Positions 23,502 to 35,555 of a stretch of DNA of 64,000 nucleotides are shown here, piece after piece. The notes under the pieces were generated by a model. That model saw only the letters and a list, made by a program, of their open reading frames with translations, was not told the DNA's origin and searched no databases. Position 1 is the first letter of the stretch. The number at the start of each line of letters is the position of its first letter. Both the position numbers and the translations under genes were made by a program. Origin of the DNA: Mangifera indica (lineage: Eukaryota > Streptophyta > Magnoliopsida > Sapindales > Anacardiaceae); the NCBI RefSeq assembly GCF_011075055.1, contig NC_058145.1, positions 11,715,894-11,779,893 of the forward strand, read 5' to 3'.

Positions 23502-25215
23502 TCTAGGGTTTTTCAACTTTTAGAATTCGAATTTCAATTCCGTTTTTTCGAATTTCATCGTTTTACGAGATATGGACTCGTATTTTTTAGATTTCCGAAG
23601 GATTTTTCGATTGTTCCCATTCTAGGGTTTTTCAACTTTTAGAATTCGAATTTCAATTCCGTTTTTTCGGATTTTATCGTTTTACGAGATATGGACTCGT
23701 ATTTTTCAGATTTTCGAAGGATTTTTCGATTTTTCCCATTTTAGGGTTTTTCAACTTTTAGAATTCAAATTTTACTTCCGTTTTTTCAAATTTTATCGTT
23801 TTACGAGATATGGACTCGTATTTTTCAGATTTCTGAAGGATTTTTCGATTGTTCCCATTCTAGGGTTTTTCAACTTTTAGAATTCGAATTTCAATTCCGT
23901 TGTTTCGGATTTCACCGTTTTACGAGATATAGACTCTTATCTTTCAGATTTCCGAAGGATTTTTCGATTGTTCCCATTCTAGGGTTTTTCAACTTTTAGA
24001 ATTCAAATTTCAATTCTATTTTTTCGGATTTTACCGTTTTACGAGATATGGACTCTTATCTTTCAGATTTTCGAAGGATTTTTCGATTGTTCCCATTCTA
24101 GGGTTTTTCAACTTTTAGAATTCGAATTTCAATTCCGTTTTTTCGGATTTCATCGTTTTACGAGATATGGACTCTTATCTTTCAGATTTTCGAAGGATTT
24201 TTCGATTGTTCCCATTCTAGGGTTTTTCAACTTTTAGAATTCGAATTTCAATTCCGTTTTTTTGGATTTCACCGTTTTACGAGATATGGACTCTTATCTT
24301 TCAGATTTCCGAAGGATTTTTCGATTGTTCCCATTCTAGGGTTTTTCAACTTTTAGAATTCGAATTTCAATTCTGTTTTTTTGGATTTCATCGTTTTACG
24401 AGATATAGACTCTTATCTTTCAGATTTCCGAAGGATTTTTCGATTGTTCCCATTCTAGGGTTTTTCAACTTTTAGAATTCGAATTTCAATTCCGTTTTTT
24501 CAGATTTCATCGTTTTATGAGATATGGACTCTTATCTTTCAGATTTTCGAAGGATTTTTCGATTGTTCCCATTCTAGGGTTTTTCAACTTTTAGAATTCG
24601 AATTTCAATTCCGTTTTTTCAGATTTCACCGTTTTACGAGATATGGACTCTTATCTTTCAAATTTTCAAAGAATTTTTCGATTGTTCCCATTCTAGGGTT
24701 TTTCAACTTTTAGAATTCGAATTTCAATTCTGTTTTTTCAGATTTCATCGTTTTACGAGATATGGACTCTTATCTTTCAGATTTTTGAAGGATTTTTCGA
24801 TTGTTCCCATTCTAGGGTTTTTCAACTTTTAAAATTCGAATTTCAATTTCGTTTCTTCGGATTTCACCGTTTTACGAGATATGGACTCTTATCTTTCAGA
24901 TTTCTGAAGGATTTTTCGATTGTTGCCATTCTAGGTTATTTCAACTTTTAAAATTGGAATTTCATTTCTATTTTTTCGAATTTAACCGTTTTACGAGATA
25001 TGGACTCGTATTTCCCAAATTTTTGAAGGATTTTTCGATTGTTTCCATTCTAGGGTTTTTCAACTTTTAGAATTCAAATTTTAGTTTCATTTTTTCAGAT
25101 TTCACTGTTTTTAGATATATCGACTCGTATTTTTCAGATTTTCGAAAGATTTTTCGATTGTTCCCATTTTAGGGTTTTTCAATTTTCAGAATTCAAATTT
25201 CAATTCCGTTATTAG
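23502..25215 (+). repeat. 119-bp tandem array in the MULE left arm, about 14.4 units
   Basis: The marker CTAGGGTTTTTCAACTTTTA (or close variants) starts at 23502, 23621, 23740, 23859, 23978, 24097, 24216, 24335, 24454, 24573, 24692, 24811, 24930, 25049 and 25168: exactly 119 bases each time, with no net indel. The last unit stops near 25215. Most units contain TAGGGTTT, the complement of the plant telo-box AAACCCTA. Central units are the most alike; edge units are more diverged. The array has no open frame that spans it. Confidence 0.95.
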
Positions 25216-25714
25216 GCAGTTAAATCTTGTTTTTTAAGTTTTGTCATTTTCTTTTTTATTATTTGGTATTTTTCATCTTTTTATGTTTTTTCCACGTATA
25301 CATTTGTTTACATATTTGTTTTTACTCATGTCTAACGAATTTTTTACATTGTCTCAGGATATTTCTCGCAAAAGAAGACGGGTTTACGCAGTTGTATTTT
25401 CATTGTATCGAGTAGCTCACGGATGTATATTTATCGTTATTCGTATGTTTAGATGTATATATTTATTGTATGTGCATATGCGTATGATATACTTTATTTG
25501 TGGTTATATATGGATGTGTATCGTATTTGATTTCATTTTTTAAATAATCTTGTCATGAAAAAACAATAAAAACGTATGATTACTCAAACATTTACACACT
25601 TGAATCAATTAGAGAAAATAAAGTAATACTGAAATAATTCATACGAAACACTAAATTTATTACATCAAATGACAATACAATTACACGTTTGAAACAATAA
25701 TAAAAATACATCGG
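25216..25714. other. MULE sequence between the left array and the transposase 3' end
   Basis: AT-rich. A plus-strand 100-codon frame here is Phe/Ile/Tyr-rich, has no recognisable domain, and is probably chance. It likely contains the transposase 3' UTR. Confidence 0.4.
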
Positions 25715-28451
25715 TTACATAAAACTGAAGTACAACAATGAAGAATCATATAACAAACAAAATTGAGTATAAGCATGCCAAGATCTCGTTCCTTTGCCTT
25801 TTGTATGTGTACGCTGGGGGGCAGAGCTCGGGACCGGTGCTGGAGATTTACATTGGGTTCGTGTATGCCCCGATTCATGGCAACGACTGCAAATCCTCGG
25901 TGTAACAATTTCTCCTTGCGATGGACGTCGATTTCTATTGGATGGACTACCTAGACGACGACTATCGAGGACTGGGGGCAATATAACTCTGTCATCCGGT
26001 GAGTGTAACCAATCACATTGATTTCTAAGAGGATTGATCGGTTCCTGATATATTACACGGTAAATGTCGGTGCGGAAGAATGGATGAACCCATGCGTGCA
26101 CATTCGTCAGTCTCATATGTCGGGCAACGGCAATGGCATGCTTGCACGAAATACGTGAAAGCTGAAACTTTCTACACGTGCAAGACATGTCACCAAAGTC
26201 CACAATACCCATGAATCCACCAAATCCAACAACCTGATACCGAGTAGGTGTAATCGGTCGAACCTCCAGACTTGCAGACTTTGAAAGGCGATTGTTGATC
26301 TTCTCTTCTGCCCAAGGGGTGAGGAAGTTATGACATTCACCTGTAATTCGAAAAAAATATTAAGAATACATTTGGTAATATGATTAACAAAGTGGAAAAA
26401 AGTATATGAGACAACTTTTAATTAAGATCGATTTGATACTTACTTGCATGGGTTCTCCTCTCGTAAAACCATCGTTGCATGGTACCACGAATAAACTCCA
26501 AAAGCATGGTTATAGGTAGGCCCCGAGCGTGTCTGACAAGGGCATTAAATGACTCAGCAATATTTGTGGTCATGATGTTGTATCGATGTCCTGGAAAGTA
26601 CGCTTTACTCCAACGGTGAAAGCCGACATCCCGTAGATAAACTCCAGCTTGGGGGTTCATTGAGTCAATGGATTGCATCATCGAACCAAATTCAGACTCT
26701 GTGTATGATTTAGCGGCTTTCCAATATGCCCCCGCGACCTGTAAGATGGTAAAAAATATGAAAACTCATTGTAAGCAAAATGTTTGAAAATGATAAACTG
26801 TTATAAATTTAATTACTTGTTTACAATATACCTTTGAGTCTCGTTTATACTTTGCCCGCATGTTACACAGAAGGTGATGACAACAACATCCATGGTGGAC
26901 ATCTGGAAAGACTTCAGCCATTGCCGAGTAGATAGCATGATGTCGATCAGAGATTATTGCAAGCTCAGAGAGGTCAGGGATGCATTCTTTAATTCTCATA
27001 AGAAACCAACACCACGTATCGTGATCTTCTTTTTTGCCGACACCGAAACCAATAGGGTATATTTGATTATTACCATCAAGAGCCACCGCAATAAATAAAT
27101 GCCCCAGATATCGACCTTTAAGGAAAGCAGCATTAATACAAATAACGGGGCGAAGATATTGACTAAACGCACGAACGGAACATCCTAACGCCATGAAAAA
27201 ATTTGTAAATCGATGCTCATCATCTGTTTCAATAGCAGTAACGGTACCCGGATTAGTACGTTGTAAATTGTAACAATAATCTGGTAACAGCATAAAAGAT
27301 TCCTCCGGTGAACCCCTCAATGAATTGATAGCCCAATTTCTTGCCCGCCAAGCCTGTGAGTAGGAAATATCAATTTTATATCGGTCGGCGATGTCAACCA
27401 TTATTTCTTTAGACCGATAAATTCGATCAATCATCACAAACTTTGATCTCATTAATTGACCTAAAGCTCGAGCGCCAGCTTGTCTGTGATGTGGCAAGAT
27501 TTGATCAACTAAACATGTGTGGGTAGGATTCATAGAGTTGATACCCCACACATCACCAACAGTGGACTTGGTTGCATGTATATACCACTTACAATTTTCG
27601 ACCGTGCACTTAATTTCCCACCTTTTCTTGTCATACTTTTTGACATCAAATTGAAATCCTTTCAGTAAGGCGAATTGTTTAATAGCGTCTTTCAATTGGA
27701 CTTTATTATGAAAAATATCTCCTATCTTGACACCATGCTCATCTCGGATCGATCTGGAACTACCTGATGATGCTGATGGCTGTGGAGGAAAATCAGGAAG
27801 CCACCTAAATGGATCAGTGGGGACATTGTCAAAAAATGGCCCAGAATAATTTCCACCACCTGAAATAGGATCTTCAAGCTGTAAACTATCCATACCCTCG
27901 GTAACTGATGTCATATACTCAAACTCTACATCTTCTAAAGGAATGTCGGGCATATAATTTCCATCAAAGTCACCCCAATAGGGAACTATATCTTTTTCTC
28001 CATGAGCCCATGAGTTTGCAATATACAACGGGTCATTACTGAAATCAATCAACTTTTCCAAATCATATTCTTTTTTGACCCAACTACTTTCGTTTTCATT
28101 TTCATCTTCATCTTCATCTTCATCCTCCTGCCCTTCAATTGGGGTACATGTAACAAATACAGGAATACATTCCTGAAAGTACTGGGACATATCAAGAAGA
28201 CCCTGGACATCTTCATCATTTTGGATCTGGATGGGGCCGTCGAGCTCAATTTTTCTTGGCTTCATTGATACTTGAATGTAGTTTTTCATTGGATCAATAC
28301 TGCAAGACTCCGTCAAAAGCTCAATAAATCCCTCGAATGTTGTTCCATAAGGGATTTTAATCAATTGTTTGGCTCCTCCAACATATTTCATTGTGTTGTT
28401 GCGACCTTGAATCCATTCTCCCTGATAACGAACTGATGCATAACCATCCAT
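25715..28451 (-). CDS. MuDR-type MULE transposase (846 aa, three exons)
   Basis: Exons 28451-26832, 26738-26444 and 26340-25715 join in phase into 846 residues with no stop. Order: an N-terminal domain typical of plant MuDR transposases (about 1-105); an acidic DEDEDEDENENE run; the plant MuDR DNA-binding zinc-type domain (about 242-295, CTVENCKWYIHATK); the MULE catalytic domain (about 435-605); a SWIM finger (C692, C694, C704, H706); and a CCHC knuckle (C789, C792, H797, C802). The second catalytic aspartate is D502 (SDRH), and E602 in AESFN is a candidate for the third. The first aspartate, usually in an IDAA/IDGT motif, is asparagine here (N440, codon AAT at about 27134-27132). An acceptor-like TTACAG lies just upstream of the ATG, so a 5' UTR intron is likely. 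Confidence 0.93.
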
Positions 28452-28789
28452 TTTAATTATGAATCCTGTAATGACCAATTTTTGAAGATAATTATTCATT
28501 TATAATAAAAAAATCAATAATAACTATGAAAAACAATCGTACAATTATTAATAATTAAAAAAAACCCCTAATATTTTTTCTAATAATTTATTTATCCCCC
28601 TATAATTATTTGACAATTTATATAACAATTTATATAACATTTTCGTATGTTATTTTACCCCACAAAATGCATCTATCTGTTTGTAACGTTCTATTTAAAA
28701 CGTTTTTATAATATCTATACTTTAAAATAGAGATTCAAATTCTATACTTTAAAATGCTTTAAAATGTAAATAATAAAAAATTTCTTCAA
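28452..28789. other. MULE sequence upstream of the transposase
   Basis: Very AT-rich, with short repeated TCTATACTTTAAAAT strings near 28710-28765. Probably holds the 5' leader and promoter of the transposase; no specific box could be assigned. Confidence 0.4.
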
Positions 28790-29200
28790 AAATCTGGAAA
28801 ATACTAGTGGATATATCTTAAAACGATAAAATTCAAAAAAACAGAACTGAAATTCAAATTCTAAAAGTTGAAATACCCTAGAATGGTAATAATCGAACAA
28901 TTCTTCGGAAATCTGAAAAATACAAGTTGATATATCATAAAACGGTGAAATTCAAAAAAACAGAATTGAAATTTGAATTCTAAAAGTTGAAATACCCTAA
29001 AATAATATCAATCGAAAAATTGTTCAGAAATCTTAAAAATACGAATCGATATATCCTAAAGGGATGAAATTCGAAAAAACGGAATTGAAATTCGGAATCT
29101 AAAAGTTGAAATACCCTAGTATAGCAACAATCGAAAAATTCTGCAAAAATCTGGAAAATGTGAATTGATATATCCTAAAGGAGTGAAACTCGAAAAAACC
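28790..29200 (-). repeat. 119-bp tandem array in the MULE right arm, about 3.5 units, inverted
   Basis: These units are the reverse complement of the left-arm unit. CTAAAAGTTGAAATACCCTA begins at 28861, 28980 and 29099, again exactly 119 bases apart. Units differ from the left array mainly in TACCCTA (left: AACCCTA) and in the ATATATC segment. The two arrays thus form a long interrupted inverted repeat around the transposase gene. Confidence 0.92.
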
Positions 29201-29254
29201 TATAATTTCAATTATAATGCGCCTACCATGTTTAACATGAAAATGCGCCCTAAT

Positions 29255-30360
29255 TTTAATAACATTTCATTTGACATTTTAGAAAAAGTAATTAAATAAA
29301 TAAATATAAAAATGCCTTTACAATGTAAAATATCTAAAAACCCCCCATATTTATCCTAAATTACATTTAGGCCCCTATACTTGTGAAGCATTGCATTTAA
29401 CCCCTATATTATGACATAAAAACTAAACTTAACAAATGAAATTAAGTTTTAGAATAAGATTGACATAAATACCTTTTATGATGAATAGTGTTTTTTCGAG
29501 TCGAATACAGAAATACGAACTTCTTCCGTCCGAACGAATCCCTACTAATTGATGTTGAAAAAAAATGAAAGTGAGAGTGAGTGTTTAAGTGATATGAGAA
29601 GTGTGTGTAAATAAAATGAGTGAGGAGGGTTTATATAGATGAGGGGAAGGGTAATTTTGACATTTTAGAATATGTTTGAAATAAATAAATAAATATAAAA
29701 ATGTCTTTACAATGTAAAATATCTAAAAAAACCCCATATTTATCCTAAATTACATTTAGACCCCTATACTTGTGAAGCATTGCATTTAGACCCCTATACT
29801 TGTGAAGCATTGCATTTAACCCCTATATTATGACATAAAAACTAAACTTAACAAATGAAATTAAGTTTTAGAATAAGATTGACATAAACACCTTTTTTGA
29901 TGAATAGTATTTTTTCGAGTCGAATACAAAAATACGAACTTCTTCCGTCCGAACGAATCCCTACTAATTGATGTTGAAAAAAAATGAAAGTGAAAGTGAG
30001 TGTTTGAGTGATATGAGAAGTGTATGTAAATAAAATGAGTGAAAAGGGTTTATACAGATGAGGGGAAGAGTAATTTTGACATTTTAGAAAAAATTTGAAA
30101 TAAATAAATAAATATAAAAATGTCTTTACAATGTAAAATATCTAAAAAACCCCTCATATTTATCTAAAATTATTTTAACCCTAATAATGAGTGAGGGGAG
30201 TTATATAAATGAAGAGAATGATAATTTTGACATTTTAGAAAAAGTTTGAAATAAATAAATAAATATCAAAATGCCTTTATAATGTAAAATATCCAAAAAC
30301 CCCTCATAGTTATTTAAAATTACATTAAAACCCCATAGTAAGTGGAAGAGTTATATAAAT
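29255..30360. repeat. Tandem repeats of about 390-420 bp in the MULE right arm
   Basis: The marker ACAATGTAAAATATCTAAAA is at 29320, 29709 and 30128, with a further relative near 30279. The first two units are nearly identical and include CGAATACARAAATACGAAC and GTCCGAACGAATCCC. The second carries an extra internal duplication of about 30 bases (CCCCTATACTTGTGAAGCAT). Later units are shortened. No coding frame is present. Confidence 0.85.
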
Positions 30361-30483
30361 ATGAGGGGAAGGGTAGTTTCGGTATTAAAAAAAGTCATAG
30401 GCATTTTTTTTTTTTGGAACAGTGATTTTGGGCATTTTAGCTTGGAAATAGTGATTTTGCCTATTTTTGCTTAATGGGAGGGC

Positions 30484-30509
30484 ATTTTGGCCATTTTCTA
30501 AAATTTCCC
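30484..30509 (-). repeat. Right terminal inverted repeat of the MULE
   Basis: Read on the minus strand it starts GGGAAATTTTAGAAAATGGC. It lies about 2 kb upstream of the transposase start. Confidence 0.85.
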
Positions 30510-31224
30510 AAAAAAAAAATACACGAGAGTTGTACCAAAAAAGCATTGGCTATTATATATTTAATAGTCATGCGAACAATATATAATGACTAGACACAAT
30601 ATTTATACGTAGGTCGGCTTAAACTGTTAGTGGGATTTCTTCTATCTAGTAACGAAGAGAAAAGTGGATCATTTTCATGATCATTCTTTCATCCCCTATC
30701 GTAATAGAATAACTTTCTATATCCTATATTCACAAGATAGCAATTCTCTCCTATGTTTACAAGATAACACAATCAACAAATATCATTGGATATCTAGATT
30801 CAACGTACTATTATTATTTGAGTGTATCTTCTTATGTAATTGTACAATTATATCTTTATCTTATCTGATAAATACAAGACTATATAAGGGTAAAAGGACA
30901 ACACTTTCTTGTATCGTGTCATTACTTTGTCAAAAATTTTTCCAAAAATCTAACAACATAATACTGTGTTCTTTATTACTTTGATTGAATCACACCACAA
31001 ATTCTACGCACTTCTCATAGGGGAAATTTTTAACATCAACCGCTTTACTAAGACTAAACAATATATATGACAATAGATAGATAATCCAACTACAATTTGT
31101 CTGCAGAAATGACATATAATAGCAGTACCATCAGTTATTTTGATAATATATATTTTCCGTGCCATGACACCATTGAAATTTAGATATACTTTATATTTCT
31201 GCATCATGACCTCATTATGTTTAG

Positions 31225-31790
31225 CCAAAATTTGTTACAAACAACCCATTTTAAGCAATATATTATCTTTTTTTATATATATAACTGTAGACTCCGTCTA
31301 TATTTGATGGATGGGTTACAAACAACTCATTTCAAGCAATATATTAACTTTTTATTTCATAACTAGGAACACCCCTTTGCATTTGTTGGATAGGCAAATT
31401 TGGGGCACGGATTATAAACAACTCATTTCAAGCAATATATTATCTTTTTTTATATATATAACTGTGGACTCCGTCTATATTTGATGGATGGGTTACAAAC
31501 AACTCATTTCAAGCAATATATTAACTTTTTATTTCATAACTAGGAACACCCCTTTGCATTTGTTGGATAGGCAAATTTGGGGCACGGATTATAAACAACT
31601 CATTTCAAGCAATACATTAACTTTTTTTTATAACCAAGAACCACCCCCCCAACTTGCATTTGCTGGATGGGTAAATTCGAGATACAGATTATAAACAACT
31701 TATTTCAAGAAATACATTAACTTTTTTTTCATAACCAGGAACACTCCCCCCCCCCCTCTCCCAAAACCTGTATTTGTTGAATGAGTAAAT
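31225..31790. repeat. Nested 177-bp tandem repeat in copy B
   Basis: Two near-identical 177-base units (ACTGTRGACTCCGTC at 31284 and 31461) are each built of two subunits that share ACAAACTCATTTCAAGCAAT. More diverged subunits continue to about 31790, ending in a C-run. Copy A has no equivalent expansion, so this arose after duplication. Confidence 0.85.
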
Positions 31791-32689
31791 TCAGGATATA
31801 ATGACCAAACCCATAATTGTTACACTGGACAAGTTAAAGTTTTATCAACCTGATAGAGGCTCAAGCCCAAACCTTTACTTTAAAAATTCTAATGCTCTAA
31901 CAGTTTTACTAATCCTTAAAATCCGCATTATATAGTTTAAGGCATCTTTGATATCCCGAATTGCGGTAGAAGAAAATTTGAATATTAGTTAAACAGATTG
32001 TGTTATCCTAAATTCTCAAGGCTTATTTTAGATTATAAAAATTAAAGGTAAAACTGCGATGAATTTTCTGTTTAAAGTAATATTTCTTGCCATTTTGAAG
32101 CAAATCATTCTTGGGAGTTTCCATTATTGTGAAAGGATAGTTTCCAAATACTTTGCGTAAAATGTGTAAATTAAGTTTTTAAAAAAAGTAACAATTAAAT
32201 AAAATTATAAAAGATCACTCATTATCTGTTTTAAACACACAATTTATTATATTTATATATCTCATACATGGGGTCTAAATATAAATAAATATTAAATTTT
32301 GTCTAGATTCATATTATTTTTTCTTCCCACCAATTGGTGAAAGAGCTTTTGTCTACGACTAAAAATAGTCTCCTGTGAATTTTTACAATCTTTAACTCTT
32401 GGTTCAGTTTTACTTATAAACATATTTTTTTTTATTTCCCAAGAAAATTTTGACTAAATTTTTGTTAAAAGAGATTCTCAATAAAATCAACCGTCATGAT
32501 AATCAAATCGTATATTATATCATATATCAAAAATCTAATTTTTCATATCATATAACACGCCTTAAAAAATAAAATAATAAAAAATTATAATTGACATATC
32601 ATCATCTTGAAAAATATCACAAACATCTTTTATATTTTAAAAAATTTTCATTTACATTTCTATTACACTATCATTTTTTCTAAAAATAT

Positions 32690-32885
32690 GTATTGATCTA
32701 TATTAGTAATATATATTGTATCATATGCATAGTTATTAGTATTGTATGATACGCGATATATATCGTACGATATAATATGATACACATAAAAAACGACACA
32801 TATCCTAGGTGTATCAAAATTTGATACCATATAGTATGTGTATCGCACGATACAATATATATCAGTCTGTATCAATAAAATTAAC
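32690..32885. repeat. Palindromic GTATCGTA-rich sequence
   Basis: GTATGATACGCGATATATATCGTACGATA on the left and TGTATCGCACGATACAATATATATC on the right form an imperfect inverted repeat with TATCxTAGGTGTATC in the middle. It resembles a small MITE. It is not in copy A. Confidence 0.4.
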
Positions 32886-32929
32886 AATACGAGCTTGAAT
32901 ACCCCTTAACTCGAATAATTAGGCATGTA

Positions 32930-33400
32930 ATCAGGGATTAATATAAACTGAATCGAGCTCTAATAAACTTTAACTCGAGTTTAACTCAAATATAATACGA
33001 TTCAATTCAACTCGAATTGATGGTTTGGATTTGATTCAATTCGAATCAAGTTGATGGTTCAAATGAATGGTCCATATTTGATTCAACTCAAATTGATGAT
33101 TCAATTTAATTCGACTCGAATTGATGGTTCATAACTCGATTCTGTTTAGATTTATTGTTAAAATCAATGGTTTGAATTCGTAGTTCAGATATGTGGCTTG
33201 AGTTTATGGCTCATTGACAAAACAATATTATTTTAAGCCAACCGAACCAAACACCTCCTAACTTGAGTTCGGTTTTATTCAAAAAAAGAACATAATTTGT
33301 TTATTCAAATTTAACTCGAATTCAAATTAAATAAATTTAAACTGAACCAAACTGAGTCGAGCTTGCTTATGATACTAATCTGACTTAATTAGGATATACC
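32930..33400. repeat. AACTCGAATTGATGG-type dispersed repeat, copy 1
   Basis: Alternating ACTCGAATT / GATGGTTCA text with an internal ACAAAACAATATTATTTTAA segment. Related sequences lie near 38240-38410, 50064-50590 and 51370-51740. Non-coding. Confidence 0.5.
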
Positions 33401-34144
33401 TCAAAACTTGTTCATCCAATTGAATATATTTTTTTTTATAAAACAAAAATGATTTTTTTATTGCAATTGAATATTTAATATATAACTACATATTATTTAT
33501 TTTTTTATTACATTACTTATTTTACATGATGAAGTTTAATTATAATTCTTAATTTATATTCTTTCTCAACTAAGCTAGTAACAATTTGATAGAATAATTT
33601 TAGTCTTTTATTTATATTTTAATAATATTGGTGATATTAAATTGTAGTGAAAAATAAAAGAAAATAATATAACAAAAAAATTAATTTAATTTTTAAACAA
33701 TTTTATTATTTTATTTCATAAAAGCGTATGCGATATATAATTTGACTACCATAATTATATCACTATTAAATTAAGAGAGAGAAAAATTATACTAAAAAAT
33801 TTGTATACAAACTTTTAAATACATATTAATGTAACCCTCAACGATTAGAAGAGTGAATGAAAAGAGCGAGTTTGAATGATATAAAAATAACAAAAGTGAT
33901 TCTATTAATTTACATATAGTTCAACTTTTTACATGTTTTTTTTATGAATATTGATCTCTTAAGCGACGTATGTATGTAATTCACCTTACAAAACTGTTTG
34001 GTCATTGCCAAATAGTAATAATGCTTAGGAATCCAAGTTGTGATGATGACTCAAATGATAAAACCTTTCAATCTATGACACTTATACTTTCGGAGGCATC
34101 GATCCTTTACTCATGGAAAGTGGACTCAAGAACAATTTTGGATA

Positions 34145-34280
34145 CATAAATGTATACATACTCATATATATCATCATATAATTGGGTATTTTTTTATCTT
34201 TAATTCAAATCACTCAATCACATGATAATACATATGAGTGTATATATATTTGTGTACCTAAAATGAGTACATATAATTTT
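34145..34280. repeat. Palindromic MITE-like repeat, copy in duplication B
   Basis: Contains TATCATCATATAATTGGGTAT, TTCAAATCACTCAATCAC and GTGTACCTAAAATGAGTAC. It may correspond to the copy at about 14030-14115 in duplication A. Confidence 0.5.
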
Positions 34281-35555
34281 ATTATTAGGATAAATCACAA
34301 AAATGAATAAGTATTTGACGAGGTTTATGAAAGTTCTTATATTCTTAAGTGTTGAGTTTGGTTGGTAGCTTGGCTTACTGTCTTCAACTAGTGTTGAAGA
34401 AACACAAGTTATAGAAGGCATGAAAAGAATACAAAGGGTTGAAAACATGTCTTTTTATTTTTTTAACTTTAAAACCAAGATCTGATTTGATATATTTGTA
34501 GAAAACAGAAACAAATGCCAAAATAATTAGACTACAAACAGAATGTCGATGTTTCTTATGTCAGGGGTTGGGAACTTAATCTACAAGAATGTACATGGAA
34601 TCGTAAGGAAATAAATATTAGAAAAAACTTGTAAGTTGTTTTAAAGAGCATTAAGAATGCCAGCCACAGTCATTAACTCATGCATTTTTCAATAATCTAA
34701 TCACTAATAATCTTTTCCAAAGACAATCCATTTGAAGATATTCAACTCAACTTATCATCCATCACAAGGTTTCTGTTCAAAAGTTGATTCCCAAAAACAT
34801 ACCAACGCATTTTAAAGAGACTGAAGATAACAAAACACATTCACAAACATAATACCATAGTTTAATAGCAATAAGAGAGTAGGATACCTATGACAGTTGG
34901 TTGTTGATCGACTCTAATATGATCGTCGGTAATGCAACTGTCATCGATGCATTGGTGAAGAAAAACATGATAGAAGAAATCCAAGAATATTAGATGAGAG
35001 AGACCTAGGAGGATGGCGAAGAGAAGAGGGATATTCAAGAGTTCGATTTCGATTCAGTGTGATGGCTGCTCAGTTTGGTTAGTTCAGGATAACATATCGA
35101 TTAAGAAATAAATTTTCGAAATTTATTAGTTTCAATTTGTTTACCAAAGAAAATTTTTTTAAATTTCTGAAATGTCTCTGAAACATTTTTTACTAGTCTT
35201 GGGCATTTCAGTTTCTAAAATATTTTGGAAACGCGTGTGTTAATGTGCTTCCTAGACTATTAGTAATTTGGCTGTATGAATTCGATTTCTTAAAATGAAG
35301 AGTGTAATGTACAACTTTGCATGAGTTCCAGATAAAACTCAAAGGAATATTAGTGGGCAGCGCCTAAATGACCAAAGAATTTCAAAATCCCTGCAAAGGG
35401 AGACATTGTACTCTACTTGAAGTAGTGGACTGAAGCTTTTAAATACGTATACATAGCTTAAACTTCATTTAAACTTGCCAGATTTTGATATGTTATCTAG
35501 GGCTATGAAGATAGATGTTTTTTTCAGAAGCAGTAGTATATAAAACGTATAAACC
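34281..35555. other. Copy B non-genic stretch
   Basis: Matches copy A (about 14560-15900) in long patches, including the relic of the 116-codon frame (34218-34448, frameshifted). No intact gene is present. Confidence 0.5.

Larger units (their letters stand above)
22174..30509 (-). mobile_element. Mutator-like element (MULE), 8336 bp, apparently complete
   Basis: The element begins GGGAAATTTT and ends with its complement AAATTTCCC. The first 26 or so bases of each end match as terminal inverted repeats (GGGAAATTTTARAAAWTRGSCAAAAT), and weaker similarity runs further in. Ten A residues flank it on both sides (22164-22173 and 30510-30519). This fits a target duplication, although poly-A makes the exact length ambiguous; MULEs usually give 9 bp. 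The undisturbed counterpart in copy A (about 11690-11715, TTTAGAAAAATAAGA) shows the pre-insertion site. The element encodes one transposase on the minus strand and carries large repeats in both arms. Insertion postdates the segmental duplication. Confidence 0.92.

Noticed and set aside
23502..25215. CRISPR-like look of the 119-bp repeats
   Set aside because: Whole 119-bp units repeat without unique spacers, and the sequence is plant DNA inside a transposon.
25241..25543. A 100-codon frame on the plus strand of the MULE
   Set aside because: It is low-complexity (Phe, Ile, Tyr), overlaps the array end, and has no domain. No Ulp1-type protease or second MULE gene was found.
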